Positions 27,418 to 36,343 of a stretch of DNA of 64,000 nt are shown in pieces (position 1 is the first letter of the stretch; every line of letters begins with the position of its first letter). The notes beneath the pieces were generated by a model, which was not told the DNA's origin, did no database searches, and was given only the letters and a program-made list of their open reading frames with translations. The position numbers and the translations under genes were made by a program. The stretch comes from Heterorhizobium halophytocola (GTDB lineage: Bacteria > Pseudomonadota > Alphaproteobacteria > Rhizobiales > Rhizobiaceae), in assembly GCF_017873095.1 (NCBI RefSeq), contig NZ_JAGGJU010000008.1:222947-286946 (forward strand), given 5' to 3'.

Positions 27418-27456
27418 CAGCCGGTCGGGCCGCCGGGCGGTCAGCCGGTCGGGCCG
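27418..27456. repeat. 15-bp tandem direct repeat
   Basis: CAGCCGGTCGGGCCG occurs at 27418-27432 and again at 27442-27456 (24-bp period), about 60 bases past the 3' end of tadD in the non-coding gap. Confidence 0.6.
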
Positions 27457-27512
27457 TTTCTCCGTTCACGCGCCGCCCACCGGACCTTTCGGGCAACCGG
27501 GGCGGAACGGGG

Positions 27513-28340
27513 TCAGTTGGTCGCCTGGGTGTCGGCCTTGTCCTTGGCCGCCAGTTCCTTCCAGGAGTTCTGCCTCGCCAGCATCGAGCGCAGATAGGTC
27601 AGGTTGGCGGTCGCCTGTTCCGGCGTCAGCTCGTTGGCGGCGATCTTCTGCGCTTCGTCGAACCGGCCCTGCAGCCCGACGACGAGCGCCAGGTTCTGTC
27701 GCACGCGGCTGTCGGCGGTCGGCTGGTTCGCCGCATTGCGCAGATAGGTTTCGGCCTTTTTCAGGTCGCCGCTCAGCACGAAGGACATGCCGAGATTGGA
27801 CAGGATCGACGGATCGTTCGGCTTGATGTCGAGCGCCAGCTTGTAGCGGTTGCGCGCCTCGTCGGAACGGCCGAGCTGGTCGAGCACGGCGCCTTCCGCC
27901 GACAGCAGCTTCCAGTCGGGGCGATCGGGCGTCTGGGCGCGGCGGATGGTGGTCAGCGCCTGGTCGAACTGGCCGGCGGCGGCCTGCGCCTTGCCGAAGG
28001 CTGCGAGCACGTCGCGGTCGGTCGGATGGGCGATCGCCACCTGCTGCATCACCGCCAGCGCCTGCTGCTCATGGCCCGTCATCATCAGCACATTGGCGTA
28101 GGACAGCCCGATGTCGCGATCCTTCGGGTTCTTGCCGTAGGCGGCGCCGATCTGGCGCGAGGCATTGGCCAGTTCCGGCGCGCTCATCTGGTCGAGATTC
28201 TGCGCGGCGCGCGGGATCGATCCGGTGGTCATCGAACTGGGTTTCGTCGCACAGCCCGCCAGCAGAACCACGATCAGTGCACTGCAGATACCGCCAAGAA
28301 TTCTGCTCCCGTGCCGAGATGCCAGAGCTGCTGTCGCCAT
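27513..28340 (-). CDS. tadD: TPR lipoprotein TadD
   Basis: A 275-residue lipoprotein with signal ending LIVVLLAGC and a periplasmic array of tetratricopeptide repeats (for example DVLAAFGKAQAAAGQFDQAL and DPSILSNLGMSFVLSGDLKKAETYL). TadD acts as a pilotin for the Flp pilus secretin. ATG at 28340 has GAGGA about nine bases upstream; the longer frame to 28397 adds an unlikely leader. It is transcribed toward tadC, separated by the non-coding gap, and diverges from the aminopeptidase gene. Confidence 0.88.
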   Translation of the reverse strand: MATAALASRHGSRILGGICSALIVVLLAGCATKPSSMTTGSIPRAAQNLDQMSAPELANASRQIGAAYGKNPKDRDIGLSYANVLMMTGHEQQALAVMQQVAIAHPTDRDVLAAFGKAQAAAGQFDQALTTIRRAQTPDRPDWKLLSAEGAVLDQLGRSDEARNRYKLALDIKPNDPSILSNLGMSFVLSGDLKKAETYLRNAANQPTADSRVRQNLALVVGLQGRFDEAQKIAANELTPEQATANLTYLRSMLARQNSWKELAAKDKADTQATN

Positions 28341-28470
28341 GATGCCAAGTCCTCGATGCCCCTTTGTCGCCCTTGCCGGGAACGACCTAATTTCCATCCC
28401 AGCAATAACCTGTTAACCCTAATGGAATGTTAAATTCATCCGCATTTCCTAAACCATCGCCAGAGTCCCC

Positions 28471-29862
28471 ATGACCCCTTTTCAGTATATCGAACGTCCA
28501 CTCCCCTTCACCGAAAAGGCGGGAGCGTCGCGCCCCGTGCATTTGCTGACCCCCGCCGACCTGGAGGCAAACACCCTTGCCGACGCGGCGGCGGCATGGG
28601 CCGAACATGCCGGCTTCCAGGCCCAGGCCGGGGATTTCCTGCTGGTGCCCGGATCTGACGGCGCGGTGAATTGCGCGCTGTTCGGCCTCGGCAGCGATCC
28701 GGCCGCCACGCCGTTCACAGCGGGCCGCCTGGCGCGCCTCCTGCCGCCCGGCGCCTGGCATATAGAGACGCCGGCCGGCGCGCCTTGCGACGCGCTGCTC
28801 GGCTACGGCCTCGGCAGCTACAGCTTCCGCCGCTATCTCGCCGAGCGGCCGGCCCCGGTCCGGATCGGTCTTGGCGATGGCGTCGATGCGGCCGATCTCG
28901 GCCGCCAGGTGGCCGGCGCCTTCCTGGCGCGCGACCTGATCAACACGCCCACCAACGACATGGGGCCTGCCGATCTCGAGGACGCCGCGCGGCGTCTGGC
29001 CGCCCATTACGGTGCCGAGGTCTCGGTGGTTGCCGGCGACGATCTGCTGGCGCAGAACTTTCCGCTGATCCACACCGTCGGCCGCGCCGCCGCCACCGCC
29101 CCGCGCCTGATCGAGATGCGCTGGGGCCGGAAGGGCGGCAAGCGCGTGACGCTGGTCGGCAAGGGCGTCTGCTTCGACACCGGCGGCCTCGACATCAAGG
29201 GTGCCGCCAACATGCTGCTGATGAAGAAGGACATGGGCGGCGCCGCCAATGTTCTGGGCCTCGCCTTGATGATCATGGATGCCGGTCTTCCAATCGACCT
29301 GCGGGTGCTGATCCCGGCGGTGGAAAATTCCATTGCCGGCAATGCCTTCCGTCCGGGCGACGTCTACAAGAGCCGCAAGGGGTTGACGGTGCAGATCGAC
29401 AATACCGATGCGGAAGGACGCCTGGTGCTGGCCGATGCGCTGGCCTATGCCGACGAGGAGGAGGCCGACCTGATCATCGACATGGCGACGCTGACCGGTG
29501 CCGCCCGCGTCGCGCTCGGCGCCGAGGTGCCGCCCTTCTTCACCGACGACGAGGCCTTGGCCGGCGCGGTCGCGGCTGCAAGCGAGGCGGTCACCGATCC
29601 GGTCTGGCGGCTGCCGCTCCACAAGGGCTATGAGAAGCTGTTGAAGACGCCGATCGCCGACCTCACCAATGCGCCGTCCGGCGGCATGGCCGGCAGCATC
29701 ACCGCGGCGCTTTTCCTCAAGCGCTTCGTCACCCGCTGCCCGTCCTGGGCGCATTTCGACATCTATGGCTGGTCGCAGTCCGAACGCGCCCAGGGTCCGG
29801 CCGGCGGCGAGGCCCAAGCGATCCGCGCGCTCTACCATCACCTGCGCCACAATCTGGCCTGA
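28471..29862 (+). CDS. Leucyl aminopeptidase family protein (M17)
   Basis: A 463-residue di-metal aminopeptidase that removes N-terminal residues from peptides in the cytoplasm. The metal-binding and catalytic motifs are clear: VGKGVCFDTGGLDIKGA, MLLMKKDMGGAA and the M17 signature NTDAEGRLVLADAL. The C-terminal half ends SWAHFDIYGWSQSERAQGPAGGEAQAIRAL. The N-terminal domain is shorter than in PepA (about 500 residues), so it is the PepB-like subtype common in rhizobia. A terminator-like hairpin follows at 29890. Confidence 0.92.
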   Translation: MTPFQYIERPLPFTEKAGASRPVHLLTPADLEANTLADAAAAWAEHAGFQAQAGDFLLVPGSDGAVNCALFGLGSDPAATPFTAGRLARLLPPGAWHIETPAGAPCDALLGYGLGSYSFRRYLAERPAPVRIGLGDGVDAADLGRQVAGAFLARDLINTPTNDMGPADLEDAARRLAAHYGAEVSVVAGDDLLAQNFPLIHTVGRAAATAPRLIEMRWGRKGGKRVTLVGKGVCFDTGGLDIKGAANMLLMKKDMGGAANVLGLALMIMDAGLPIDLRVLIPAVENSIAGNAFRPGDVYKSRKGLTVQIDNTDAEGRLVLADALAYADEEEADLIIDMATLTGAARVALGAEVPPFFTDDEALAGAVAAASEAVTDPVWRLPLHKGYEKLLKTPIADLTNAPSGGMAGSITAALFLKRFVTRCPSWAHFDIYGWSQSERAQGPAGGEAQAIRALYHHLRHNLA

Positions 29863-29889
29863 GACGGCGCGCAAGGGCAAAACATCGGA

Positions 29890-29921
29890 CCCGGCGCCTG
29901 CAGGCAGCGCCGGGCCTTCTT
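29890..29921 (+). terminator. Terminator-like hairpin after the aminopeptidase gene
   Basis: CCCGGCGC (29890-29897) pairs with GCGCCGGG (29907-29914) around a 9-nt loop, followed by CCTTCTT. The T-run is broken, so termination may be partial. Confidence 0.6.
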
Positions 29922-29983
29922 GACGCTGGCCTTCCGTTGCCGGCAGGGGCGGTGGATATCGACGCGATGAACGGGGTGGATCG

Positions 29984-30334
29984 ATGAGTGTGGAACTGTC
30001 GCCTTCGCAAGCGCTGGGGCTCTGGCACCGGGTGGCGCTCGGCCAGGTGCGGCACGACCACCGCGACCTGACGCTGCGCCAGATGGCGATCCTGCTGGAA
30101 ATCTATCTGGTGCCGCCGCCGCATACCGTGCGCGGGCTTGCCGCCACCCTCGGCGTCACCAAGGCGGTCATCACCCGGGCGCTCGACACCATGGGCGCCA
30201 TGGGGCTGGTCACCCGGGAACGGGACGCCATCGACCGGCGCAATGTCGTCATCAAGCGCACGGTCGACGGCGCGCTCTATCTTGAAAAACTCGGCGATCT
30301 GGTGATTGATCAGGGCCGCAAGCTGAACATGTGA
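29984..30334 (+). CDS. MarR-family winged-helix regulator
   Basis: A 116-residue winged-helix protein. The recognition region reads HTVRGLAATLGVTKAVITRALDTMGAMGLVTRERDAIDRRNVVIKRT-type sequence: helix-turn-helix at about residues 47-75 and the wing with DAIDRRN. It is short for MarR, with reduced dimerisation helices. Located 6 bp before an NlpC/P60 gene, so it is probably co-transcribed; target unknown. Confidence 0.82.
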   Translation: MSVELSPSQALGLWHRVALGQVRHDHRDLTLRQMAILLEIYLVPPPHTVRGLAATLGVTKAVITRALDTMGAMGLVTRERDAIDRRNVVIKRTVDGALYLEKLGDLVIDQGRKLNM

Positions 30335-30340
30335 GATCCG

Positions 30341-31213
30341 ATGAGCCTGGACGCCCATACCCCTGATCGGCGATTGAACGCCTATCGCGACGACCTCGCA
30401 GACATCGCGCTAAAGGGCACGGTGGCGGCCGCAAGATACACGACGGGCACCCCGGCAAGGATCGCTCAGCCGGTCGTGGCGCTCCGCCGAAAGCCCGGCG
30501 AGACCGGCGGTATCGACACCCAGCTCCTGCTCGGCGAGGATGTCGCCGTCCTCGACCGCGCCGAGGGCTGGGCCTGGGTCAAGGCGGCAACCGATGGCTA
30601 TGTCGGCTACCTGCCGGAGGAGGCCGTCGCCGCCACCCTGGCGGAGCCGACCCATGTGGTCACGGCGCCGCGCAGCTTCCTCTATCCGGGGCCGGACCTG
30701 CGCTTCCCCGTGGTCCAGGCTCTGTCGATGGGCAGCCGCGTGACGATCGCCGGGGAGGCCGAGACGCGCGGCACCCGCTATCTCCTCACCGACAAGGGCC
30801 ATGGCCTGATCGCCGGTCACTGCCGGTCGCTGCAAGCTGTACCGGAGACGATGGACTACGTGGCCGTCGCCGCCCGCTTCCTCGAAACGCCCTATCTCTG
30901 GGGCGGGCGCTCCGGCTTCGGCATCGACTGCTCCGGTCTGGTCCAGCTCGCCTTGCAGATGACCGGCCGCACGGCACCGCGCGATTCCGACATGCAGGCC
31001 GAAGGGCTTGGCCGACCGATTGCGCGCGAGGAACTGCGGCGCGGCGATCTGGTGTTCTGGAAGGGCCATGTCGGCATCATGGAGGATGCCGAGACGCTGC
31101 TGCATGCCAACGGGCATACGATGACGGTGGCGCGGGAGAATTTCGAGGCCGCCGTGCAGCGGATCGCCTGGCTCTATGCCGAACCGACCGGCTATCGCCG
31201 ACCCGTCGACTGA
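30341..31213 (+). CDS. NlpC/P60 family C40 peptidase
   Basis: A 290-residue enzyme with two SH3-like segments in the N-terminal half (LLLGEDVAVLDRAEGWAWVK; YLPEEAV) and a C-terminal NlpC/P60 domain. The catalytic Cys is in GFGIDCSGLVQLALQ, the His in WKGHVGIMED and the third polar residue in HANGHT. Such enzymes cleave gamma-D-Glu-diamino-acid bonds of murein peptides. No signal peptide is evident, which suits a cytoplasmic recycling peptidase (dipeptidyl-peptidase VI type). Start just after the MarR stop. Confidence 0.88.
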   Translation: MSLDAHTPDRRLNAYRDDLADIALKGTVAAARYTTGTPARIAQPVVALRRKPGETGGIDTQLLLGEDVAVLDRAEGWAWVKAATDGYVGYLPEEAVAATLAEPTHVVTAPRSFLYPGPDLRFPVVQALSMGSRVTIAGEAETRGTRYLLTDKGHGLIAGHCRSLQAVPETMDYVAVAARFLETPYLWGGRSGFGIDCSGLVQLALQMTGRTAPRDSDMQAEGLGRPIAREELRRGDLVFWKGHVGIMEDAETLLHANGHTMTVARENFEAAVQRIAWLYAEPTGYRRPVD

Positions 31214-31270
31214 GCCTTCTTTTTCCGCTGCCGAAGACCTATATTCATGCAGGAGCATGAGGCAAAGGCG

Positions 31271-31663
31271 ATGATGACAAACGGAAATAAAGGGCCGGGC
31301 GCACGTCCGTCAAAGACCGGAGCTGCCTGCGCACTTCTGGCTCTGGCTTCGGCTCTGGCCTTCGGCGCCTTGCCCGCCTCTGCTATGGCCGAGACCGTCA
31401 CCCATGCCGCCCCGGTCGAGGTCTACAAGGACCTGCCCGGCGTCAAGCCGCAGGGCGAGGCCGAGGCGAAATATGCCTGCCACACGGCAACCGAGGTCGA
31501 CGACCACTGGCCGCCGGGCCCGAGCGCCCGCGACAGCCTGCCCTATCTCGTCACCCGTTGCCAGACGGATGCCGGCGTCACCTATCAGGGCACCGGCTCG
31601 CTCGTCTCGCCGCACTGGTTCCCGGGCATCAATCCGACCGATCTCAATCCGGGAAAACCCTGA
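31271..31663 (+). CDS. Small secreted protein of unknown function
   Basis: About 130 residues with a signal peptide (ACALLALASALAFGALPASAMA, cut before ETVTHA) and a short exported domain with two Cys (KYACHTA, VTRCQTD) that could form a disulfide. I do not recognise a family. ATG at 31271 follows GAGGCAAAGG; an in-frame ATG at 31247 is possible. It stands alone, 58 bp short of convergent livF. Confidence 0.65.
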   Translation: MMTNGNKGPGARPSKTGAACALLALASALAFGALPASAMAETVTHAAPVEVYKDLPGVKPQGEAEAKYACHTATEVDDHWPPGPSARDSLPYLVTRCQTDAGVTYQGTGSLVSPHWFPGINPTDLNPGKP

Positions 31664-31721
31664 CCCTTCGGGCCGTTCTCGCCATTCTGCTTGCCCGCAA
31701 CGGTGTCCTTGACGTCAAGCT

Positions 31722-32429
31722 TCAGCGCTCGACCGCCAGATGCCGCGACAACGCCGTCTCGTCGTCGAGCAACCCCTTTGCCGTCCCCTGATAGACCGCC
31801 ATGCCGCGGTCGAGGATGATCGCCGCGTCGCAGAGCGGCAGGATGTGCCGCGCCTTCTGCTCGATGATGATCATGCCGAGGCGCTCACCCTCGACGATCG
31901 CCCGCAAGGCGAGCAGCAATTCGTCGATGATGATCGGCGCCAGCCCTTCGAGCGGTTCGTCGAGCAGCAGCAGCTTGGGGTTCAGCACCAGCGCTCTTGC
32001 GATTGCCAGCATCTGCTGCTCGCCGCCGGAAAGCTGGTTGCCGAGATTGCCGCGCCGTTCCTTCAGCCGGGGAAACAGCTCATAGGCCCGCTCCACCGTC
32101 CAGCGGCCGAGCCGGGCGACGGCCGTCAGGTTTTCCTCGACGGTCAGCGAACGGAAGATATTGCGCTCCTGCGGCACCCAGCCGATCCCCGCCGCTGCCC
32201 GGCGTTCGGGCCTGAGCCGGGTGATGTCCTGCCCGTCCAGCACGATCGTGCCGCCATGATGGGTGGTCAGTCCCGCCAGCGTGTCGACCAGCGTCGTCTT
32301 GCCGGCGCCGTTGCGGCCGAGCAGCGCCAGTGTCGCCCCCCGGGCAAGCGTCAGCGAAATGCCCGAAAGCACGCTTGCCTCGCCATAGCCGGCGCGAAGA
32401 TCGGTGGTCTGCAACAACCCGTCGCTCAT
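31722..32429 (-). CDS. Liv-type ABC transporter ATPase LivF
   Basis: A 235-residue ATPase: Walker A LLGRNGAGKTTLVD, signature QLSGGEQQMLAIARAL, Walker B LLLLDEPLEGLAP. It is the last gene of a five-gene branched-chain-amino-acid-type importer. Its place at the end of the aromatic-acid catabolic cluster suggests the importer carries hydroxycinnamates, as CouPSTU/W does in Rhodopseudomonas (from memory), rather than leucine. ATGA overlap with livG. Confidence 0.9.
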   Translation of the reverse strand: MSDGLLQTTDLRAGYGEASVLSGISLTLARGATLALLGRNGAGKTTLVDTLAGLTTHHGGTIVLDGQDITRLRPERRAAAGIGWVPQERNIFRSLTVEENLTAVARLGRWTVERAYELFPRLKERRGNLGNQLSGGEQQMLAIARALVLNPKLLLLDEPLEGLAPIIIDELLLALRAIVEGERLGMIIIEQKARHILPLCDAAIILDRGMAVYQGTAKGLLDDETALSRHLAVER

Positions 32430-33184
32430 GCCTCTTCTCCGAGATAGACGGCCTTCACCTTCGGATCGCGCGCGATCTCCGCGACCGTGCCTTCGGCATA
32501 GATGGCGCCGGCCACCAGCACCGAAATCCGGTCGGCGAAGGAAAACACGAGGTCCATGTCGTGCTCGATCAGGAGCACGGTGACGTCGGCGGGCAGGGCT
32601 GCGACGATGGCCAGCACCTCGTGGCGCTCCTCCTCCGGCACGCCGGCCGCGGGCTCGTCGAGCAGCAGCACCTTCGGTCGGCTGGCCAGCGCCAGCGCGA
32701 TCTCCAAGAGCCGCTGCTTGCCATAGGGCAAAGTGGCGGTCCGCTCGCCCATCACCGAGGCGAGGCCGAGGCTGTCGAGCAGGGCTGCCGCCTGATCGAT
32801 CGCCCGATGCTCGGCACCCAGCGATTTCAGCAGATGCGAGCGGCCGGACCGTTCGATCACCGCAAGCGTTGCGGCCTCGAGCGGCGTGAAGTTCATGAAC
32901 AGCCGGTTGATCTGGAAGGTGCGCGCAATGCCCTTGCCGACCCGCCGATAGGGCGCCGTATGGGTGATATCCTCGCCCGACAGCAGGATGCGGCCCTCGC
33001 TCGGGCTCAGGACGCCGGTCAGCAGATTGACCAGCGTCGTCTTGCCGGCGCCGTTCGGGCCGATCAGTGCATGCCGGGCGCCGGGCGCGACCGTCAGGTT
33101 GACGTCGTCGGTGGCGAGAAAGGCGCCGAAGCGCCGTTTCAGGCCACGGGTCTCCAGCGCGGGCGGCCGTGTCGTCGCGCTCAT
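32426..33184 (-). CDS. Liv-type ABC transporter ATPase LivG
   Basis: A 252-residue ATPase with Walker A LIGPNGAGKTTLVN, diverged signature TLPYGKQRLLEIAL (LPYG in place of LSYG), Walker B VLLLDEPAAGVPEEE and switch His in LIEHDMDLVF. It overlaps livM and livF by ATGA at both ends, showing tight translational coupling. Confidence 0.92.
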   Translation of the reverse strand: MSATTRPPALETRGLKRRFGAFLATDDVNLTVAPGARHALIGPNGAGKTTLVNLLTGVLSPSEGRILLSGEDITHTAPYRRVGKGIARTFQINRLFMNFTPLEAATLAVIERSGRSHLLKSLGAEHRAIDQAAALLDSLGLASVMGERTATLPYGKQRLLEIALALASRPKVLLLDEPAAGVPEEERHEVLAIVAALPADVTVLLIEHDMDLVFSFADRISVLVAGAIYAEGTVAEIARDPKVKAVYLGEEA

Positions 33185-34239
33185 GCCGCATCTCCCTTGC
33201 CGCGAAGCCTGCGCCGCCAGCGATCCGGCTCGAAGATCCGGGCAAGCCTGTCGCGGCCGAACAGCACGAGGACGACCAGCAGCAGGCCGATCCAGAACAT
33301 CCAGTATTGCGGGGTGGCGATCGACAGGCTGTCGCGGAGCAGCGTAAAGGCGATGGCGCCGAAGATCCCCCCATAGAGATAGCCGGTGCCGCCGATGACC
33401 AGCACCAGCAGCACGTCGGCCGAGCGGTGAAAGGCAAGCACGTCGAGCGAGGTAAAGCTGGTGGTCTGGGTGAGCAAGGCGCCGGCGATCCCGGCAAGAC
33501 CGGCGGCCAGCGTGTAGACGATGACGATCCGCCGCGTCGCCGGCACCGCGATCATCCCGGCGCGCAGGGAATTGTCCTTGATCGCCCGAAGCGACAGTCC
33601 GAAGGGCGAATAGGCGATCCGCCGGCAGACCATGACGGCCAGGAACAGCACGACGACCGAATAGACATATCCGGTCTTGCCCCAGAGATCGAATGCGAAC
33701 AGGCCGAGGACCGGGCCGGTGGAAAAGCCCGTCAGCCCGTCGGCGCCGCCGGTCAGCCAGGCCATTTTGTTGGCCGCCTCGGCGATCATCATGCCGACCC
33801 CGAGCGTCGTCATCAGCCGGGTGAGGTCGCTGCCGCGCAGCAGAAGAAAGCTCGACAGAAAGCCGGCAAGCGCACTGACAAGGGCTGCCGCAAGCAGGCC
33901 GAGCACCGGTTCGGCGACGGCATGCAGCGCCATCAGCCCGGCGGTATAGGCGCCGATGCCGAAAAAGGCGGCATGGCCGAGCGAGATGATCCCGGCAAAA
34001 CCGAGCACCAGGTCGAGCGACTGGGCAAAGAGCCCGAGGATCGCAATTTCGGTCAAGACAAGCATTTTCGACGGCAGCAGGAAATAGGCGAGCACGGCTG
34101 CCGCCCAGACCGCCACTTCGAACAGGCGGATACGCGATCGGCGCGCCATCAGCCTGCGGGCCTCTGCGACTGCCGGCGTGGCGGTGCCGGGCAGGGCGGT
34201 GTCTTCGGCGGAGGTCTGGACGGTCGGCGGCGCGGTCAT
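33181..34239 (-). CDS. Liv-type ABC transporter permease LivM
   Basis: A 352-residue permease with about nine to ten helices. Family motifs include LDLVLGFAGIISLGHAAFFGIGAY and the coupling loop RRIAYSPFGLSLRAIKDNSLRA. An N-terminal tail of about 35 charged residues precedes the first helix. It begins 4 bp after the livH stop. Confidence 0.92.
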   Translation of the reverse strand: MTAPPTVQTSAEDTALPGTATPAVAEARRLMARRSRIRLFEVAVWAAAVLAYFLLPSKMLVLTEIAILGLFAQSLDLVLGFAGIISLGHAAFFGIGAYTAGLMALHAVAEPVLGLLAAALVSALAGFLSSFLLLRGSDLTRLMTTLGVGMMIAEAANKMAWLTGGADGLTGFSTGPVLGLFAFDLWGKTGYVYSVVVLFLAVMVCRRIAYSPFGLSLRAIKDNSLRAGMIAVPATRRIVIVYTLAAGLAGIAGALLTQTTSFTSLDVLAFHRSADVLLVLVIGGTGYLYGGIFGAIAFTLLRDSLSIATPQYWMFWIGLLLVVLVLFGRDRLARIFEPDRWRRRLRGKGDAA

Positions 34240-34243
34240 CTGG

Positions 34244-35098
34244 TCAACCCTCCCGCGAAAACAGGCCGTGCGGGCGCACCAGCAGCAGCACGATCATCAG
34301 CGCATAGATGACGAAGGCGCCGGCATCCGGCACGTAATATTTGCCGGCGACATCGGCGATCCCGAGGATCAGCGAGGCGAGAAACGGACCCGACACCGTC
34401 GAGGTGCCGCCGACGGCCACGACGATCAGGAAGTAGATCATGAATTTCAGCGGGAAGTTCGGGTCGAGGCCGAGCACTTCGGTGCCGAGCGCGCCGCCGA
34501 GGCCTGCAAGCCCCGAGCCGACCGCGAATGTCATGACGAAGACCAGGGAGACATTGATGCCGAGGCCGAGCGCCGTGCGGCGATCGTCGACCGCGGCGCG
34601 CAGCCGGGAGCCGAAGCGCGTCTTCGTCAGCGCCAGCTGCAGCGCCACGGCCAGCGCCGCGCAGACGAGAATGATGAACAGGCGGTAGCGGCCGATGCCG
34701 ACACCGAAAACCTCCATCTGGCCGGACAGCTCCGGCGGCAGCCGGATCAGCTGCTGCTGGCCGCCCATGAAATAGTCGGCACCGGCAATCGCCATGAAGA
34801 CGAGGCCGATCGAAAACAGCACCTGGTCCAGATGGCTTGCCCGGTAGAGCCGGCGGTAAAGGGTGATTTCGAGAGCCGCACCGAGGGCCGCGGTGACGAT
34901 GAAGGCGGCCGGCAGGCTGAGATAAAAGGACAGCCCCAGCCGGTTCATCATCACCACGGTCACATAGCCGCCCACCATGGCAAAGGCGCCATGGGCGAGA
35001 TTGATGAAGTTCATCAGGCCGAGCGTGATGGTGAGCCCGCAGGCGAGCACGAAAAGCAGCATGCCATAAGCGATGCCGTCGAAGAGAATGGTGAGCAT
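34244..35098 (-). CDS. Liv-type ABC transporter permease LivH
   Basis: A 284-residue permease: N-terminal MLTILFDGIAYGMLLFVLACGLTI, then GLMNFINLAHGAFAMVGGYV and the coupling segment LTKTRFGSRLRAAVDDRRTALGLGIN. It dimerises with LivM to form the channel. A strong hairpin (35116-35143) separates it from the binding-protein gene upstream. Confidence 0.92.
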   Translation of the reverse strand: MLTILFDGIAYGMLLFVLACGLTITLGLMNFINLAHGAFAMVGGYVTVVMMNRLGLSFYLSLPAAFIVTAALGAALEITLYRRLYRASHLDQVLFSIGLVFMAIAGADYFMGGQQQLIRLPPELSGQMEVFGVGIGRYRLFIILVCAALAVALQLALTKTRFGSRLRAAVDDRRTALGLGINVSLVFVMTFAVGSGLAGLGGALGTEVLGLDPNFPLKFMIYFLIVVAVGGTSTVSGPFLASLILGIADVAGKYYVPDAGAFVIYALMIVLLLVRPHGLFSREG

Positions 35099-35115
35099 GG
35101 GACCTCGCAGAAGAT

Positions 35116-35143
35116 CAGGCGGCGCGAAAGCCCGCGCCGCCTG
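35116..35143 (-). terminator. Hairpin between binding-protein and permease genes
   Basis: CAGGCGGCGCG (35116-35126) and CGCGCCGCCTG (35133-35143) pair perfectly around a 6-nt loop. No T-run follows on the minus strand, so it more likely protects the 3' end of the binding-protein transcript or attenuates read-through. Confidence 0.6.
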
Positions 35144-35155
35144 CGGTCGCTACTG

Positions 35156-36343
35156 TCATTTGCCTTCGACGAAGGGGTCGTGGATCTTCGGATAGGTGGC
35201 GAACTCGACATTGTAGAGCTCGCCGTCCTTCTCCTTGACCTCGCGCATGTAGATGTCCTGCACGATGTCGCGAGTGTCGGGATCGATCGAGATCGGCCCG
35301 CGCGGGCTCGTCCATTCCATGCCCTTCATCGCCTCGATCAGCTTGGTCCCGTCGGTATCGCCGCCGGTCTTTTCGAGTGCAGCATAGGCGAGATGCATGG
35401 CGTCATAGCCGCCGACCGCCATGAAGTTCGGCCGCATGCCGTCGTTTTCCTTCTTCACCTCGTCGACGAAAGCCTTGTTTTCCGGGCTGTCGTGATCGGC
35501 GGAGTAGAAGTGGCCGGTGATCACGCCCTTGGCGGCCGGTCCGATCGCCTTCAACAGGTCGTCATCGGTCACGTCGCCGGTGGCGATCAGCTTGATGCCG
35601 GCATCCGCCAGACCGCGCTCGACGAACTGCTTCATGAACAGCGAGCCGACGCCCGAGGGCACGAAGACGAAAACGGCGTCGGGCTTGGTGTCGCGCACCC
35701 GCTGCAGGAACGGCGCGAAATCGGGGTTCTGCAACGGCACGCGGACGGCTTCCGCGATCTCGCCGCCATCCTTCTTGAACTCGTCGGTAAAGCCTTTCTC
35801 GATGTCGTGGCCGGGACCGTAGTCGGTGACCAGCGTCACCACCTTTTTCAGCCCGTTCTCGACCGCCCATTTGGCGACGGGCACCGCCGATTGCGGCCCG
35901 GCCATGCTGACGCGGACGAAATAGTCGGATTTCTGGGTGATCACCGATGTCGTGGCCGAGGTGATGATTGCCGGCACCTTGGCCTGGCTCAACACCGGCG
36001 CGACCGAGAGGGCCAAGGGTGTCAGCCCGAAGCCTGCCAGCATCTTCACCCCGTCATTGACGACGAGTTCCTGGGCGATGCGCCGGGTCTGGTCGGCCAC
36101 GCCGCCGTCGTCGCGCAGCACGATCTCGATCTTCTGTTTTCCGGCCATGTCGCCATTGAGGGCCATATAGGCCTTGACCCCGGCTTCCACCTGTCGCCCG
36201 GTCGAGGCAAAGGGACCGGTCATCGGCAGCACCAGGCCGATCTTCACCGTGTCCTCGGCCATGGCCGGTGCGGCCATGAACGGCAGCATCGTCGTGGCGG
36301 CGAGCGCCAGGCTCGATGCCAGTAATACGCGTCTGGTAATCAT
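35156..36343 (-). CDS. Liv-type ABC transporter substrate-binding protein
   Basis: A 395-residue periplasmic binding protein (Peripla_BP_6). The signal peptide, with RR near the start (MITRRVLLASSLALAATTML), is cut after APAMA; then TVKIGLVLPMTGPFASTGRQVEAG is the family opening. Proteins of this type bind branched-chain amino acids, amides or aromatic acids. Next to feruloyl-CoA synthetase and a MarR gene, an aromatic acid is the likely ligand (compare CouP). GGAGGAG precedes the ATG. A 403-bp leader separates it from the TRAP genes. Confidence 0.9.
   Translation of the reverse strand: MITRRVLLASSLALAATTMLPFMAAPAMAEDTVKIGLVLPMTGPFASTGRQVEAGVKAYMALNGDMAGKQKIEIVLRDDGGVADQTRRIAQELVVNDGVKMLAGFGLTPLALSVAPVLSQAKVPAIITSATTSVITQKSDYFVRVSMAGPQSAVPVAKWAVENGLKKVVTLVTDYGPGHDIEKGFTDEFKKDGGEIAEAVRVPLQNPDFAPFLQRVRDTKPDAVFVFVPSGVGSLFMKQFVERGLADAGIKLIATGDVTDDDLLKAIGPAAKGVITGHFYSADHDSPENKAFVDEVKKENDGMRPNFMAVGGYDAMHLAYAALEKTGGDTDGTKLIEAMKGMEWTSPRGPISIDPDTRDIVQDIYMREVKEKDGELYNVEFATYPKIHDPFVEGK

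Larger units (their letters stand above)
26348..27512. other. 1.16-kb non-coding gap inside the tad locus
   Basis: No credible gene was found between convergent tadC and tadD. Open frames present here, for example leftward 26583-27119, have repetitive Pro/Gly/Arg-rich translations, no ribosome site and no family motif. The stretch 26680-26830 is strongly C-rich on the plus strand (runs such as CACAAAAAAATCCCGCCCC). The region also holds the 26402-26424 palindrome, the 27123-27181 inverted repeat and the 27418-27456 direct repeat. It may contain decayed sequence or an RNA gene. Confidence 0.5.

Noticed and set aside
27418..27456. Possible CRISPR repeat
   Set aside because: Only two copies of a 15-bp repeat with a 9-bp interval; no array and no cas genes in the window.
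31722..33497. A 591-residue leftward frame appearing to join LivF to upstream sequence
   Set aside because: The upstream part is an out-of-frame shadow of livG and livM; LivF has its own ATG at 32429 with ATGA coupling.
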